Assembly (NCBI GenBank): GCA_016802295.1
Contig: JAESIW010000200.1
Coordinates: forward strand, 1,549,210 to 1,613,209
Source: Brachionus rotundiformis
Lineage: Eukaryota; Rotifera; Eurotatoria; Ploima; Brachionidae
Length of the DNA: 64,000 bases
Direction of reading: 5' to 3'
A model generated the notes under the pieces. That model worked only from the letters and a program-made list of their open reading frames with translations, did no database searches and had not been told where the DNA came from. The translations under genes and the position numbers were made by a program. How positions within the stretch are numbered: the first letter of the stretch is position 1; each line of letters starts with the position of its first letter. Below are positions 36,500 to 48,049 of this stretch, piece after piece.

Positions 36500-37100
36500 T
36501 TAGTTAAAAATTAGTAAAAATTGGTTTAAAAATATGATAAAAATATAAGATTTTAAGGATGAATCATTAAAGCTAGCTTTATTGCAGCCATCATCTTTAC
36601 ATGATGCTATCAAACCTGATACAATTCTGACCTCCGTATTATCTTCCATTTTCAGTGTAAAGCTACTATGTGAACTATCTGAATCCAAAAGTTTCGAAAC
36701 TGTACAAGTCCTAATCACTATTTGTTCATTGGTACCAGCTATATGAAAATAGAGATTCACATGAGACCAAGTCAAACAAAATGCCTACCTTTATAGCCAC
36801 TAACTTTAAGACAATATTTGGCAGGAAACAAACCAATTCGGTCTTGAATGCCAGACATGCATTCTTCTTCGTATAGCTTCTTGGACGTTAAGCCTGGATT
36901 GAATGGATCTAAACATGTAGAATCATTTAAAGCTGATGTACACTTATAGCAACCAATTGAGTTGACTGTTCAGAATAAATGGTATAATTTAATTTATTTA
37001 TTGTGTGCTTTTAATTTATTTTACCAAATGAAATATTTGATCCATATAATATTAAAAAAAGAACAAAAAATAGAAATTCGAAATTGTTACTGATTTTCAT
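36500..37100 (-). CDS. Ly6/quiver-like secreted, probably GPI-anchored protein
   Basis: Exons 37025-37100, 36789-36965 and 36500-36738 (phases agree), 163 aa. Seen: an N-terminal signal peptide (about 25 residues); then a three-finger-type cysteine pattern: GCYKC near the N-terminus, single cysteines in STC, EEC, KYC and RTC, and a final SCKDDGCN. The closing CxxxxCN is diagnostic of the Ly6/uPAR fold. A hydrophobic C-terminal stretch without a charged tail (IFIIFLNQFLLIF) suggests GPI attachment. The overall spacing looks like the insect quiver/sleepless group, which modulates potassium channels and nicotinic receptors. That function is not implied here. Expected at the cell surface. Confidence 0.8.
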
Positions 37101-37574
37101 CTACAAGTTTTTATGATTTTAGTAAATATAATTCTTTATTTCGAAGCAATTTTTTCTAATCGTAGCTAAACAATACCAAATAATTGAAAAGAAAAATCAA
37201 TAAATTATTTATTTTAAAAATACTTTAAAAACTTCACAAATATTATTATTTGATATTATGATGCATTTGTTTTTATGAGTTTATCAATAACTTGAATAAT
37301 TTAATCCAAATTGTACAATAATCGAAAAAGGTCAAACAAATTTTTGTTTATTTTTATTTTTAATAATTTAATAATTATAATATCTAATAAATTTTTCAAT
37401 TATAGTTTTTTCATATTGTTTAATTTATTTAGTCAAAGGATATATAATTAGAATAAAATATTCACATGATAAGATCAAATTTGTTTTCTGGCGTCTAGCA
37501 TTTTCCCTAAAATAATAATAAAATTGTAAAAACAAAAAATTAATGCATTAATAAAATTATGGCAAACATCAAAA
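37101..37574. other. Intergenic spacer
   Basis: Roughly 470 bp of AT-rich sequence between two minus-strand genes. No feature seen beyond what must be the Ly6-like promoter. Confidence 0.45.
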
Positions 37575-39053
37575 TCATTTATTTATTAAATATTTAAAAT
37601 ATAATTCAAAGTAATCTTGGTCAAACTTAATATTTCTAATTCGTATCAATTGAGCAGACAAATACTTGCAGGTAGGCCTAAAATGAATTAAATAATTACT
37701 TTTAATCGGATTAATTGTATAATCATTTATTTTTAATATCCCGGATGTAAATTTATACTCTTTGAGACCATAATGAGTAAGAAATCCAAATGTTCGATTA
37801 CTAGAATGGAGACTTTTGCCATTTTTTTTTGATGCAACTAAAAAAAAATTCTCAAAAATTGACCCAGATAAATATGGTTTAATTTTATTTGAATAAATTT
37901 GGCACAAATTTAAACCATAATTACGCTCATTGGAATTGGACACTCTGAATCTGAACTTAGAGTTTTCTTCCATTACTTTAAAATTATAGGGATACTTTTT
38001 TACATTTGCCAGCTTTAAGCACATTTTGTCAATTGTTTCACAAGATAAAGTGGTCATTTGTCTAAAATATAAATTTGAATTTTTTTCCCAATTAAAAGTT
38101 TCAATATATTCGTTTAAATCATACTTAGATACAGTTGAATTTATAGAAGTTTTTGAAGCTTTAGCTAATTTTGGAAGAAGTATTTCGTCAGTGTCAGTGA
38201 CCAAGACATATTTATATCTATCTATATTTTCCAAAAAACATTCATTAATCAAAACTAAGTTAATCAAATCCATTTTTCTATAAAAGTTCCAAATATTGGG
38301 ATCATTGTAAAAAAAGTCGACATCTGGAATTTCATTTTTCAATAAATTTGGAACACAATTAACACTTTTTAAGGTAATCGACTCGAAAGCTCCTTCAAAT
38401 TCGCCAGGAAATTTGTATCCTTGAATATGGTCGACACCTAATAACTTGTTTATTTTGATCCATTTATGGTATTCATCATATCTATTTGAGTTATTGAATA
38501 AAAGCTTAGTACATATTAAAATGTTTTTTTTTGCTATTTTATCATTTCTTAAAGGCTTGTTTTTCAGTGGTAAAAATATTGTTGATGAACCATTTATATT
38601 TATTTTAAGAATTAAGTCAGATATTTCACCAATTAACTTATTCCGATTGACTGATAAGAATACTCTCCTGAATGCATAATCGCGATTCAGCATATCTTTT
38701 TCAAAATAAGTATTAGTTTTCTTTGTGATTTGTATTTCGTGATTGATGTCGTCCCTGTAATGAAGTGAATAATGAAAAGTTGGATTATTGTTCAATTGAT
38801 GAAGATAATCAACAATTATCAATGATGCATCGTAGAAAAATATGGCACTATTTTTACGGAAAAAAATTGTTTTGTTTGAAACTAACCAGTCGCCATTTGC
38901 AGTACAGTATTCGTTAATTAATTTATAATAACTTGATGAAAAATAGCTAAATTGCTTAGGGTATGTGTTGTAAAAATGAGCTTTAAAATTAATTAAACTT
39001 TGTGTTAAGAATAAAAATGTCAAAATAATAAATATTTTTTTTTTCGAAATCAT
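37575..39053 (-). CDS. GT92-family glycosyltransferase (492 aa)
   Basis: Glycosyltransferase family 92 (formerly DUF23), whose characterised members add galactose to N-glycan core fucose in the Golgi. Single exon. Seen: a type II membrane anchor (residues ~6-24: IFIILTFLFLTQSLI), then the catalytic domain: ICTKLLFNNSNRYDEY, LLGVDHIQGYKF, NECFLENIDRYKYVLVTDTD with the DxD-type metal/sugar-nucleotide motif, a late RNYGLNLC block and C-terminal HFRPTC. Normal length for the family. A paralogue lies at 51887-53368 in the opposite orientation; identity is very high across the central ~75 residues and clearly lower elsewhere. Acceptor sugar unknown. Confidence 0.88.
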   Translation of the reverse strand: MISKKKIFIILTFLFLTQSLINFKAHFYNTYPKQFSYFSSSYYKLINEYCTANGDWLVSNKTIFFRKNSAIFFYDASLIIVDYLHQLNNNPTFHYSLHYRDDINHEIQITKKTNTYFEKDMLNRDYAFRRVFLSVNRNKLIGEISDLILKININGSSTIFLPLKNKPLRNDKIAKKNILICTKLLFNNSNRYDEYHKWIKINKLLGVDHIQGYKFPGEFEGAFESITLKSVNCVPNLLKNEIPDVDFFYNDPNIWNFYRKMDLINLVLINECFLENIDRYKYVLVTDTDEILLPKLAKASKTSINSTVSKYDLNEYIETFNWEKNSNLYFRQMTTLSCETIDKMCLKLANVKKYPYNFKVMEENSKFRFRVSNSNERNYGLNLCQIYSNKIKPYLSGSIFENFFLVASKKNGKSLHSSNRTFGFLTHYGLKEYKFTSGILKINDYTINPIKSNYLIHFRPTCKYLSAQLIRIRNIKFDQDYFELYFKYLINK

Positions 39054-40053
39054 AATAAATTAAAAAATTAATTTTTTTTATTAAATTAAAAGCAAAATCA
39101 ATTAAAAAAATAAACAGTTTTACTGGAAATGCTCTGCTGAATTTTAGCTAAAAATTATTTGGTTTTATTTTTACCTGAGTCTTAAATTGCTTAATTAACT
39201 TTTTATTCAAATTTTAATTTAAATGTCTATCGAAAATAAAAGAATCAGTTGTTATATCGTACAATTATTTTGATAGAATATAACTAATAAGAAGCTTTCT
39301 TAATAAATTTATTGAATTAATTTATAAAAATAATTAGTAATTAAAAATTATTCATCTTTATCATAAAAAGAATCAAAAAAATATCAATTTAGTAACAAAA
39401 CCAATAACGAATAAAGAAATGATTAAATTTACTTCAATTTTTAAAAAATGAATTTAAATCAGGTTTGTATCAATTTGTTAGGTTTTTTAAATTAATTTTT
39501 CAAAAAATATGTTTTTATTGCCGAGACGTATACAAAAATAATTATTTTTAGGCACATAACAAAATTGTTTCCTAAAATCTTCCAAAATAATATGTAAGAT
39601 ATCGATATTTTTTTTGCTTTCCTTTGAATTTCTGAACAAAAAAATATTTTGGTAAAATTTGAAAAAAAAACAGGATAAAAAGCTAAAAAATTATATTATA
39701 CATATATGGTTCCAAATTAGAACTCTGACCAACTTGATACTCTGACCAACTTTGTTTACATGAGGAAAATTCTAAAATTCATTCTTTTCAGATAATAAGA
39801 TTCATGAATCAAACTAGAGTCTGTTCAAGCCTCAGAAAATTCGTCCATTCCTGAGTCTTCTTATATTAAAAAAATAAAAGATAATTTTTAGTTTTAGAAT
39901 GTTTGTTTTTTCTATTATTTCTACTTGTGGAGCATAGGATCAGTTTAAAGCGTCATGAATTGAGTTTTATCAGCCATTAGGATGCTATCACTATTCCCAT
40001 GAGCTTTTTTTTCTGAGTTTTTAATTTCTTTGTAACTATTTTTTATTCTAAGG

Positions 40054-40130
40054 CGGCCGAGTAGTTAGGCCTACGTTCTTACCTTCTATTGTTAATGATC
40101 CTTGATCAATTGCCAACTTCGAATTTTCTT
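40054..40130 (+). repeat. tRNA-like (SINE-type) relic, plus strand
   Basis: gcggccgagtagttaggcc closely matches the A-box/D-arm of class II tRNA (Leu/Ser: GGCCGAGTGGTTAAGGC). A weak B-box-like stretch (acttcgaatttt) follows about 55 nt on. Stems do not fold cleanly, so this is a relic and not a working tRNA. Confidence 0.5.
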
Positions 40131-40144
40131 TCTTCAAATTCTTT

Positions 40145-40210
40145 GGAGAGGATACGAACCTTCGAGCTCCTATAAGGTGGATGATCGAACCATTACATCA
40201 TCGTTTATCA
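40145..40210 (-). repeat. tRNA-like (SINE-type) relic, minus strand
   Basis: On the minus strand tgatgtaatggttcgatca resembles an A-box/D-arm. About 25 nt on, ggttcgtatcc fits the B-box (GGTTCGANTCC). The T-stem has mismatches. It converges with the plus-strand relic just upstream. Confidence 0.5.
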
Positions 40211-41484
40211 AGTCATGTTACACAATTTATAAATGAGGTTAGGAGTAGTTTAAGTATATCTGTCCAAATTAAATAAATTGCCTTTTCAAATTACCAAAAG
40301 TTTGGTTTGATGTTTAATTGATGGCATAATAAATTGATCATATTTAAGTTGTTAAAAAAATGATCGAATTTGATTAGTTTTTATTTTTGTAAAATTATTT
40401 TTAAATGCATAGAATCTATGACAAAATTGAAACAAAATTAATTTTTTTATTTAGAAAATTTTATGTTGTAAAATTTGATAGAATTTTTGTGCGTTGTGAG
40501 TTTTTTCAATTTAAAAAAATTAATTCTACAAAAAATGCTATTTATACAAATATTTTAACAAACTAGTTTTTATAAAATTGAAAAACAAAATCTTAATTTA
40601 AAATTAAATAAAAATTGAGTTACAACTGAGGAAAATATTTTAATTAGTTTTTATTAATAAATAATCATTTTCTTCAGATTACTCAGAATGCATTTTAAAG
40701 AAGATTTTAAAGCAATTTAAAGGTAAAAATTTCATGATTACATCCAAACAAAAAAGTTAATAGAAATAATTACTAGAAAAAATTACTTTAAATAAATAAG
40801 AATTATTAAAGAATAAATCATTATTTATTAAAAGATTTAATGTTTTAAGATTTTAATAAAACATTTCTATGTGAGCTCATCAATCATCTAGAGGCTTACC
40901 TTTTAAATAAATCATAGCTTTAGATATTATTAATTTGGATGTTACCAATTTTTAAATAGCTTTTAATTGCTTAGAATTGCAACTGAAAAATTTTTAAACA
41001 CAGTTGGTCTAAATTATATTTTTACCATCTTGGGTCCCAATGTTAGAATCCTTAAATTCTTCCAAGATATTCCAATATTTCACGCATTTTGTTTAAAGTT
41101 GGTTTGATCTTTTGCTTTCAATTTTTGATTATTTAAAATTCTATTATTAAAAATGGAACTCTGCATGATGTATCTGTAAAACCAATGTTTAAGTAATAAG
41201 CTTTTTATTCTTTTCTTCTTTATCAATTTTGTCAATACCGAAATAGTATTGTTTGTTTAATTTAACACAATGTGTTTTAATCATCATAGATTCAAAAAAT
41301 TTTCTATTTCAATAGAATGAATTTTGTTTATATCTTAATTGATTTTTTAGGCAAAAAACAAAACTATATGAGTTAAAAATTTTATTTTTTTTAAAAAGAA
41401 ATTTATTATTTCCAATTTTAAACCAAAATACCTAAACGACACGGTTATAAATAAAAAAATTATAAAAACTGATCAACAAAAAAA

Positions 41485-42320
41485 TCATGTTTTTTTTATT
41501 TTTTCTTTTTGTGAAGTTTTTTTTTGCGATACATTGTTTTGAATTTTACTCTGGGCATTCAATTTTGGACTAACATATTTAGCATTTACTTGATTACTTA
41601 CATTTAATCCTAACATAGCAGTAATTGCAAAACATAAATATGTTACATAAAAAGGAGTGGATTCCGAGAACCAATTTGAGTAAATTCCCAAACTTAACGA
41701 AATGCACGTTAAGACAAACAAAAAAGTACCACTGGTAGCATGATAGATGCACAATGATTGATATTTAACAAATCTCCGAATAAAAAAATTAAAAATGGTC
41801 AAATTGTGACCAGCAATAAATTGAATAATTGTATAAAGAATTGTAGCAATACCTAAAATAAAACAAATTTTGTTTATTTCTCTACTAGGAAAATCTATTT
41901 ACCAATAGTTCCATGCCAAGTTTTCAAGTGAGGACGCTCATTTTCTTCTTTGTGATAATAAATAGCAGCATATGCAACCAGAATGGCAAAAACTCCTAGA
42001 GCGTTCAAAATCCAATGAATCAAGATTTTATTTTTATGCTTGAAATCTGTAAAAAGAGAGCTTTTTCTGGAAAATACCATAATTGCTTGATATAAAAATC
42101 CAACATACTAAATTAAGTAACGATAAGAATAATTCAGTTTGAAATATAAGAAGATAATACTCCGATTGTCATTAGAAACGGATGCCATGAAAAGAGACCT
42201 ATAATTGTTATTTGATTGTTTTAAATATTGAAGATAGGATTTTTTAATTTTACTTGTTCCTGGAACTGAAAAAAAAGCAATTACAGCAATAAAGGCTATT
42301 GAAAGTATGTGGCCTTCCAT
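41485..42320 (-). CDS. Cytochrome b561 domain protein (CYB561D1/D2 type)
   Basis: Transmembrane di-heme ferric/monodehydroascorbate reductase family, which moves electrons from cytosolic ascorbate across internal membranes. Exons 42254-42320, 42161-42198, 41903-42107 and 41485-41852, phases agree, 225 aa (family about 222). Seen in order: TM1 (HILSIAFIAVIAFFSVPG), TSLFSWHPFLMTIG, YVGFLYQAIMVFSRKSSL, IHWILNALGVFAILVAYAA, HKEENERPHLKTWHGTIG, an AGHN helix, and LCIYHATSGTFLF. The heme-ligand histidines lie in SWHP, IHW, TWHG and YHATSG. The short SLFSWHP and TWHG motifs are those of the D1/D2 subgroup. A 38-nt exon carries SWHP. The Lys/Gln-rich C-terminal tail is lineage-specific. Start chosen at aaaaaATGg, which gives the family length. 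Confidence 0.9.
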
Positions 42321-43250
42321 TTTTTCCACGACGAAAAGTTTCGGAATTTTCAATTTTTTTTTAATGTAAAACTTATCGAGAAAATTCAAATCATTCAGAA
42401 TATTTAAAATTATATTTTATTAATTATAAAGAATAAAGACTTTTTTATTGTCTTTTTTATCTAAAATTGAAAAAAATAAAAGAGAAAATTTAATTTAATT
42501 TAATCTTGACTAATAATTTGAAATTAATTATTGGTGCGATTCGAAAGTATTCTTAAACTTAAATATTGTGTCAAAAATCACAAATTTTAATTAAAAAAGT
42601 TAAAATATATCAATTTTTTATTTCTGGAATTAATTTAAGGTTGTCTTTAACATTTTAATTTATTATATAATCAATCAAAAAAGAATTTTATAATTTTGAT
42701 TTTAACCTTAAAATTGTAAATTTTAATTAAAACTTTGATCAATTTCAATTTAATAATTAATTTATTATGCCTTTAGATGGCGCTCCAGTAAGCTTGACAA
42801 GTATTTTTTTAAGTCATAAATTATCTAAGAAGCAATTTTTTGAAGGTCAAAACCAATTAGAAGTAATTCTGAAATTCTGCTTACAAAATTTAGGTGATCT
42901 AAAATAATTCAAAAGCTATTCATTTATATTAAAAATTTAATAATGAAAAGAGTATTCAAAAAATTAATTTAATAAAATTTTACTTGAATAAAAAGGTTAA
43001 TGAAAAGTTTATAAATTATAAATTACTGTTTTTATCAACATTAAATTTTATTATTTAAATAAAATTATTTCAAAAAATTAAAATTGTTATTGTTAATTAG
43101 TTTAAAATTATTTAATATAAAAAATGTTAAACAATTTTTGAAAATAGAAAAATTGTCATAAATAAAACTTCAAATCTGTTTACAAAATTATTAGGACTAA
43201 TTTCGTTCTAAAATTATGATAGAACAAATAACTGAAATTCATAAAATATG

Positions 43251-43897
43251 AATTAAATGATCAAAATCAAATATCTAAGATAGTTCCACAAATTTAAAAT
43301 CCCCTTATGAATATATTTGTATTTGTATAATTATTTAATATTTAAAAATTGAGATATAACAAAAACTTTTTTTNNNNNNNNNNNNNNNNNNNNNNNNNNN
43401 NNNNNNNNNNNNNNNNNNNNNNNNNNNNNNNNNNNNNNNNNNNNNNNNNNNNNNNNNNNNNNNNNNNNNNNNNNNNNNNNNNNNNNNNNNNNNNNNNNNN
43501 NNNNNNNNNNNNNNNNNNNNNNNNNNNNNNNNNNNNNNNNNNNNNNNNNNNNNNNNNNNNNNNNNNNNNNNNNNNNNNNNNNNNNNNNNNNNNNNNNNNN
43601 NNNNNNNNNNNNNNNNNNNNNNNNNNNNNNNNNNNNNNNNNNNNNNNNNNNNNNNNNNNNNNNNNNNNNNNNNNNNNNNNNNNNNNNNNNNNNNNNNNNN
43701 NNNNNNNNNNNNNNNNNNNNNNNNNNNNNNNNNNNNNNNNNNNNNNNNNNNNNNNNNNNNNNNNNNNNNNNNNNNNNNNNNNNNNTGAATTAAATGATCA
43801 AAATCAAATATCTAAGATAATTCCACAAATTTAAAATTCCCTTATGAATATGTTTGTATTTGTATAATTATTTAATATTTAAAAATTGTGATATAAC
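43251..43897. repeat. Near-identical ~112-bp flanks around a gap
   Basis: 43251-43363 and 43786-43897 are near copies (tgaattaaatgatcaaaatc at each start, a handful of substitutions). The N run 43374-43785 lies between them. Either a tandem repeat or unmerged overlapping contig or haplotype ends. Confidence 0.85.
43374..43785. other. Assembly gap (412 N)
   Basis: Unknown bases; frames spanning it are not genes. Confidence 1.
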
Positions 43898-45420
43898 TTT
43901 TTTTAATTTAAAATTTTTATCAAGCATATGTAAAACTTGAAGAAAACTGGCAATACTTCTGATGGCATTTTTATCGAGCTATCGTATCATATATCCTTTT
44001 TTCTAATTTCTTCAAAATATCATTATCATTAGCCACTTATAAATAGATGCTTTGATAGAAAAAATAATTCTTTTTAAGAATTTTTTTCTCATCTTCTTTT
44101 CGAATCTCGCTATAATAGAATTATACATTTTAATTAAATTTTTTAATTATTGCTCTAAGTTATGCACTTTTGAAAAATTATCATTTTCTTTTCCGCAATA
44201 AACAACTTGAAAATACCAAAATCTGATAATTCATATTTGTTAAAAAATTTTAAATGCAATTTTTTATAATGATAACTTTTGAGATTTAACCAAGAACACC
44301 CCATCCATCCATTAAGCCAACTATATCCACATTTTATTGAACAAAATTTAGAAATGCGAATATAATAGATGAAATTGTGTCAACACATCGCATAAATATC
44401 GATTTTTCTCTCCGAAAAATTAATTCTTTTTCATTTATGTCAAAACTGTAACGAAGTAAAACTAAAGGAAAGCTGTAATAGAGGTTTTATTTAGTAATTA
44501 ATAGAATAATTTATTTAGAAGGCATTATAATTTGTTTTTTTGTGATCTATTTTTGTGATCCTTGATCGGATCTATTTTAAACTTATTAGATGTCCCGAAT
44601 GTTTAAAATGGTTCGCAAAGCACTCTTCAATTTTAGCATAAAAAATTAAGAGATCCTTAGATCAAAAAATCATTATTATGAGAATTCTTTTCTATCACAA
44701 GAATATCCTATCGATTATATGTAATAAAATAATTTTTCATGAAACCAAGCTTCAAGTTTTTAAATCTAGATTTAAAAATTATTTTCTTCTCCTCTCAACT
44801 AAATATCAATTCCAAACTTTGGAACCTTTAAAAGTAATTCTCATTCCTGATAAAAATTTAAGTCAGTGTTGAAGTTTTAAAAATTCATTTATTTAATTAT
44901 GTAGCTATTAAAAATTTATTAAGTTGAGATAATTAGTTTTATTAAAATTATTTTTAAAATTTTGACGTGATTTAAGAGATCAAATCAAGTTTTAGCTGTA
45001 TTTTAGAACGAAAAAGATTAAGAGAGTTTTCCTGATAGAAAAATTGTAAATTTAATTACTTCTTATCTTTTTTTAAATATTAAACAAGAGACAATGGTTC
45101 TAAATTGTTTTGAAAATTTTGTTGTAAAATCAACAAATAGCTAAGAGTTTCTGTACAAATAAAACTTAGTGGTATTTGTATTCAAAATTGTACAAATATA
45201 TTAAAAATTCTTCTTAATATGGTTTATAATTCTTTATTTTGCCAATCAAAAAATAAAAAGGAAAAAATCAATTTTAACTCAATAGTTAATGCTAATTTTA
45301 AAAATATATTATGAAATTAAAAAATAACACGAACAAGTTTTTATTTTAAATTTTAAAAATTGAGATAACTAAGGCTAATTTTTAATTTTTATTAGATAAA
45401 AATAGATAATCGTGCAAAAA

Positions 45421-46286
45421 ATGAATATAGGATCAATAATAGAATTTTTCGAGTCAATGATCAAAAGCACTACAATGACCAAAAATGAGGCGGCTTATGG
45501 TGCAGGAATGGCAGGAGCTCCGTTTGATCCTGCAGGATTCATAAAAAAACCTCAAGTCATTCTTAGGATAATTAATCTTGTAAATTTTTAATCTTCTTTT
45601 GTTGATTAAATCAAATACTAAACATTTGAATAAATTGTTCAAAGATATTTTCATTGATTGTATTTGCCAGCATTGCCACCGAGGCGTCTTATAAACAAGG
45701 AACATGTCCTATGAACAATGATGGAACGGCATGTGGCTATGGAATTCTGATCGGTGTGATCGGATTTTTAAGTTGTATCATTTTTTTGATTCTCGACGCC
45801 CGGTTCGAGAATCTAAGCAGCATTAAAATACGTAGAAGAATCGTCGTAGCTGACATGGTCTTTTCTTGTAAATTAAAAAAATACATATATAAATGACTTT
45901 ACTCTTATTTAATAAAACTAGTTGTATGGTCAGTTGTTTGGTTCTTAATTTTTTGTTACAATGCAAACGAGTGGCGAAAAACAAGTGAGGAACTTGAGAA
46001 AAAATCAGAAGCTTACTTGATCAGACTATCTTTGGCATTTACCTTTTTTTCAATCATTACTTGGGTAATTTTACCTTTACTAAAATCAAATTGGGTGAAT
46101 AATTGGTCAAATTTTTAGAGTATGATCGGCTTGCTTAATTTTTTGAGATATCGTCAAGGAGTTTCGGACATATTTGACAATGGATATGAAGATCCAAATC
46201 TAGATCAAGTTCCAACTGAGCCATATCGCCAGGCTCAATTTAACAACAACTTCAATTCAGATATGGGTTATCAGGCAAATTACTGA
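45421..46286 (+). CDS. SYNGR: Synaptogyrin (SYNGR), four-TM MARVEL vesicle protein
   Basis: Synaptic-vesicle and microvesicle tetraspan of the MARVEL fold, involved in vesicle biogenesis and exocytosis. Exons 45421..45579, 45645..45867, 45922..46064 and 46119..46286; phases agree; 230 aa. Seen: AAYGAGMAGAPFDPAGFIKKPQ, matching the family N-terminus AYGAGKAGGAFDP; TM1 (VILRIINLIFSLIVFASIAT); first luminal loop with CPMNNDGTACGYG; TM2; TM3 (VWSVVWFLIFCYNANEW); TM4 (IRLSLAFTFFSIITW then SMIGLLNFLRYRQG); and a short Tyr-containing cytoplasmic tail ending GYQANY. Start: the first ATG gives ~18 extra residues before the conserved block; ATG at 45475 is an alternative closer to the usual start. Confidence 0.94.
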
Positions 46287-46546
46287 AAAAATGCCCTATC
46301 TTGTGTTTTTGAATGTAAATCCTTGTTTTTTATGTTGAAAATTGTACAAATGATGGCCACAAAATTTTGAAGATTATAACCCTATAGCTTTAGATATTTT
46401 GTTTATTAAAAATAAAATATTAATTTTTATCTGTTCTAAATTCAATGCTAAATTAATTGACTAATTAAAAAAGATAATCCATCCCTAGCTATCAGTTTAT
46501 TAATTTAAAAAAATTTTAATTTCTGTTCTTGAAAATCATTGTTTAA

Positions 46547-47482
46547 ATGAATTCTAAATCTAAAAAAACTACTAAGCTCAAGATTCCGCCTGCTTTTGAG
46601 CCTGATGTTTGGATATGTAACCACACGAGTAGGAGAATGGTTCCAGATAGGATCAAAATGGGCTCAGCTGATACACGATCAAGTGAAAAAGTCTCTGGTA
46701 AAAAGTTTTTATCAATGAAAGAGTTTGATAAGCAAATGAACCAGAAATATGAACAATTACGTCTGGAACGGAGAAAAAAATTACAATCGCCTTATAATAA
46801 AAAGCTACTTTTATCCGAATACAACCATTCTAAAAATTTGATATCTAAGAAGCATAAATTTAAAAAAAAAATGCGAAAATACGCTAAATTGAAAATTTTT
46901 AGTAAAAAAAAAACCGGACATAAACGAATTTTTAAGAAAAGATGCAAATTAGGCTTGAAAACTTTGGTTAAAGTCAACAGAATTTTTACCAAAGAGAATA
47001 AACATGCTAGAAAAAAAAATTCTTTTATTAAATTAATTAGAAAGAAGTTAAATTATAAAAATCAAAATCAACTCAATGAAAACGAAAAACTTTTAGACCA
47101 AAGTTTTTTCTACGACGAAGCCAAACATGTGGAAATACCAAGTCTGATCGAAATTCCCAAATCAAGTCTTGAAAAGTAATTTTTATTAAATTATTATTCT
47201 AAATGTTAACCATTATTCTTTTAAGCGAATTAGATGTCGATGTGAATATAAAAGATAATAAACTAAAATCTGATGATATTGGCTTAAATGCCGAAAAAGT
47301 TAAAGCACTTGTTTTAAAAGATACCAAATCAAATTTGTCGAATCAAAAAAATGATAAAGATTTCAAAAGAATTAAAAATGATCGACAAATAATGAAAAAT
47401 TCTCAAATAAAAGCCGATTCTAGTAAGAAATTATTTTTAATTTTAAAGCTAAATTATAGAATTTTCTGGTTTAGCTGATTAA
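46547..47482 (+). CDS. Unrecognised lysine-rich basic protein (277 aa)
   Basis: I do not recognise it. Exons 46547..47175, 47226..47422 and a last 8-nt exon 47475..47482 (phases agree). The N-terminal ~60 residues are mixed (PPAFEPDVWICNHTSRRMVP, MGSADTRSSEK). Residues ~75-185 are extremely Lys/Arg-rich (KKHKFKKKMRKYAKLKIFSK), suggesting nuclear or nucleolar location or RNA/DNA binding. The C-terminal ~90 residues are charged and Asp/Lys/Asn-rich. No signal peptide or TM. Alternatively the second exon reads through its donor to the in-frame stop near 47478. The last acceptor and stop sit inside a strong hairpin (47468-47497). It follows synaptogyrin on the same strand by about 260 bp. Confidence 0.6.
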
Positions 47483-47497
47483 TGAATCAGCTAAGCC
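47468..47497. repeat. 13-bp stem, 4-nt loop hairpin
   Basis: ttagctgatt - aatg - aatcagctaa is a perfect 10-bp inverted repeat. It extends to about 13 bp (ggtttagc / gctaagcc) with one mismatch that would be a G-U pair in RNA. It overlaps the predicted splice acceptor and stop of the preceding gene and is followed by a T-run. Confidence 0.85.
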
Positions 47498-48049
47498 TTT
47501 TTATTTTACCCAAGAAATGTTGTATAATTTCCATCTGAAATGATTTCTTTAAATAAATAGTGCTAATTTGTTTATTGAAGAAGACCTTTTTAAGATTTAA
47601 ATATCTGATCTAAAAGTAGTTAAAATGTAAAGGTTTTTTCAAAATTGTCAAAAATACTTTAATTATACTTAAACACAAGTAATAAAATTGTTAGTAAATA
47701 AATCAAGATATTTATTCTTATTTTATGGTTGCGCCATCACCTAATTTTCTTAAATTTTTTACACCTATTGAAAAGAGTTTCGTGCAATTAAAATCAAATT
47801 AAAATTTGTTGAATTTAAGATGATATTGATGCTATATGCATGCACCAAATTTTATTTGGTATTTAATTTTTAGAACTTTTTTTTTCATTTTTTTGGTTCC
47901 TTGATCATTCCTTGTAAATCATAGGATCACTAATTTTGATTTCCACTTAGATCAATCCTTTGTATTCAGTCTTGCTTTTACCTACGTCATACTCATTTTG
48001 GTGAGCACTTTTAGTAATTGTAGACCTCCGTGTTACTGCTGGTCTAACC

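Larger units (their letters stand above)
39054..41484. other. AT-rich intergenic region
   Basis: 2.4 kb. The only structured element I can support is the pair of tRNA-like sequences near 40054-40210. A short imperfect repeat (actctgaccaactt, twice) occurs at about 39720-39752. Both flanking genes are on the minus strand. Confidence 0.5.
42321..45420. other. AT-rich intergenic region with gap
   Basis: Divergent spacer between the cytochrome b561 gene (-) and synaptogyrin (+). It includes an N gap and repeated flanks. I see no gene; the open frame at 44678-44872 has no coding character. Confidence 0.5.

Noticed and set aside
40054..40210. Functional tRNA genes
   Set aside because: A- and B-box-like sequences are present, but acceptor and T stems do not pair; treated as relics.
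44678..44872. 64-aa open frame between the second gap and synaptogyrin
   Set aside because: AT-noise composition, no supporting signals.
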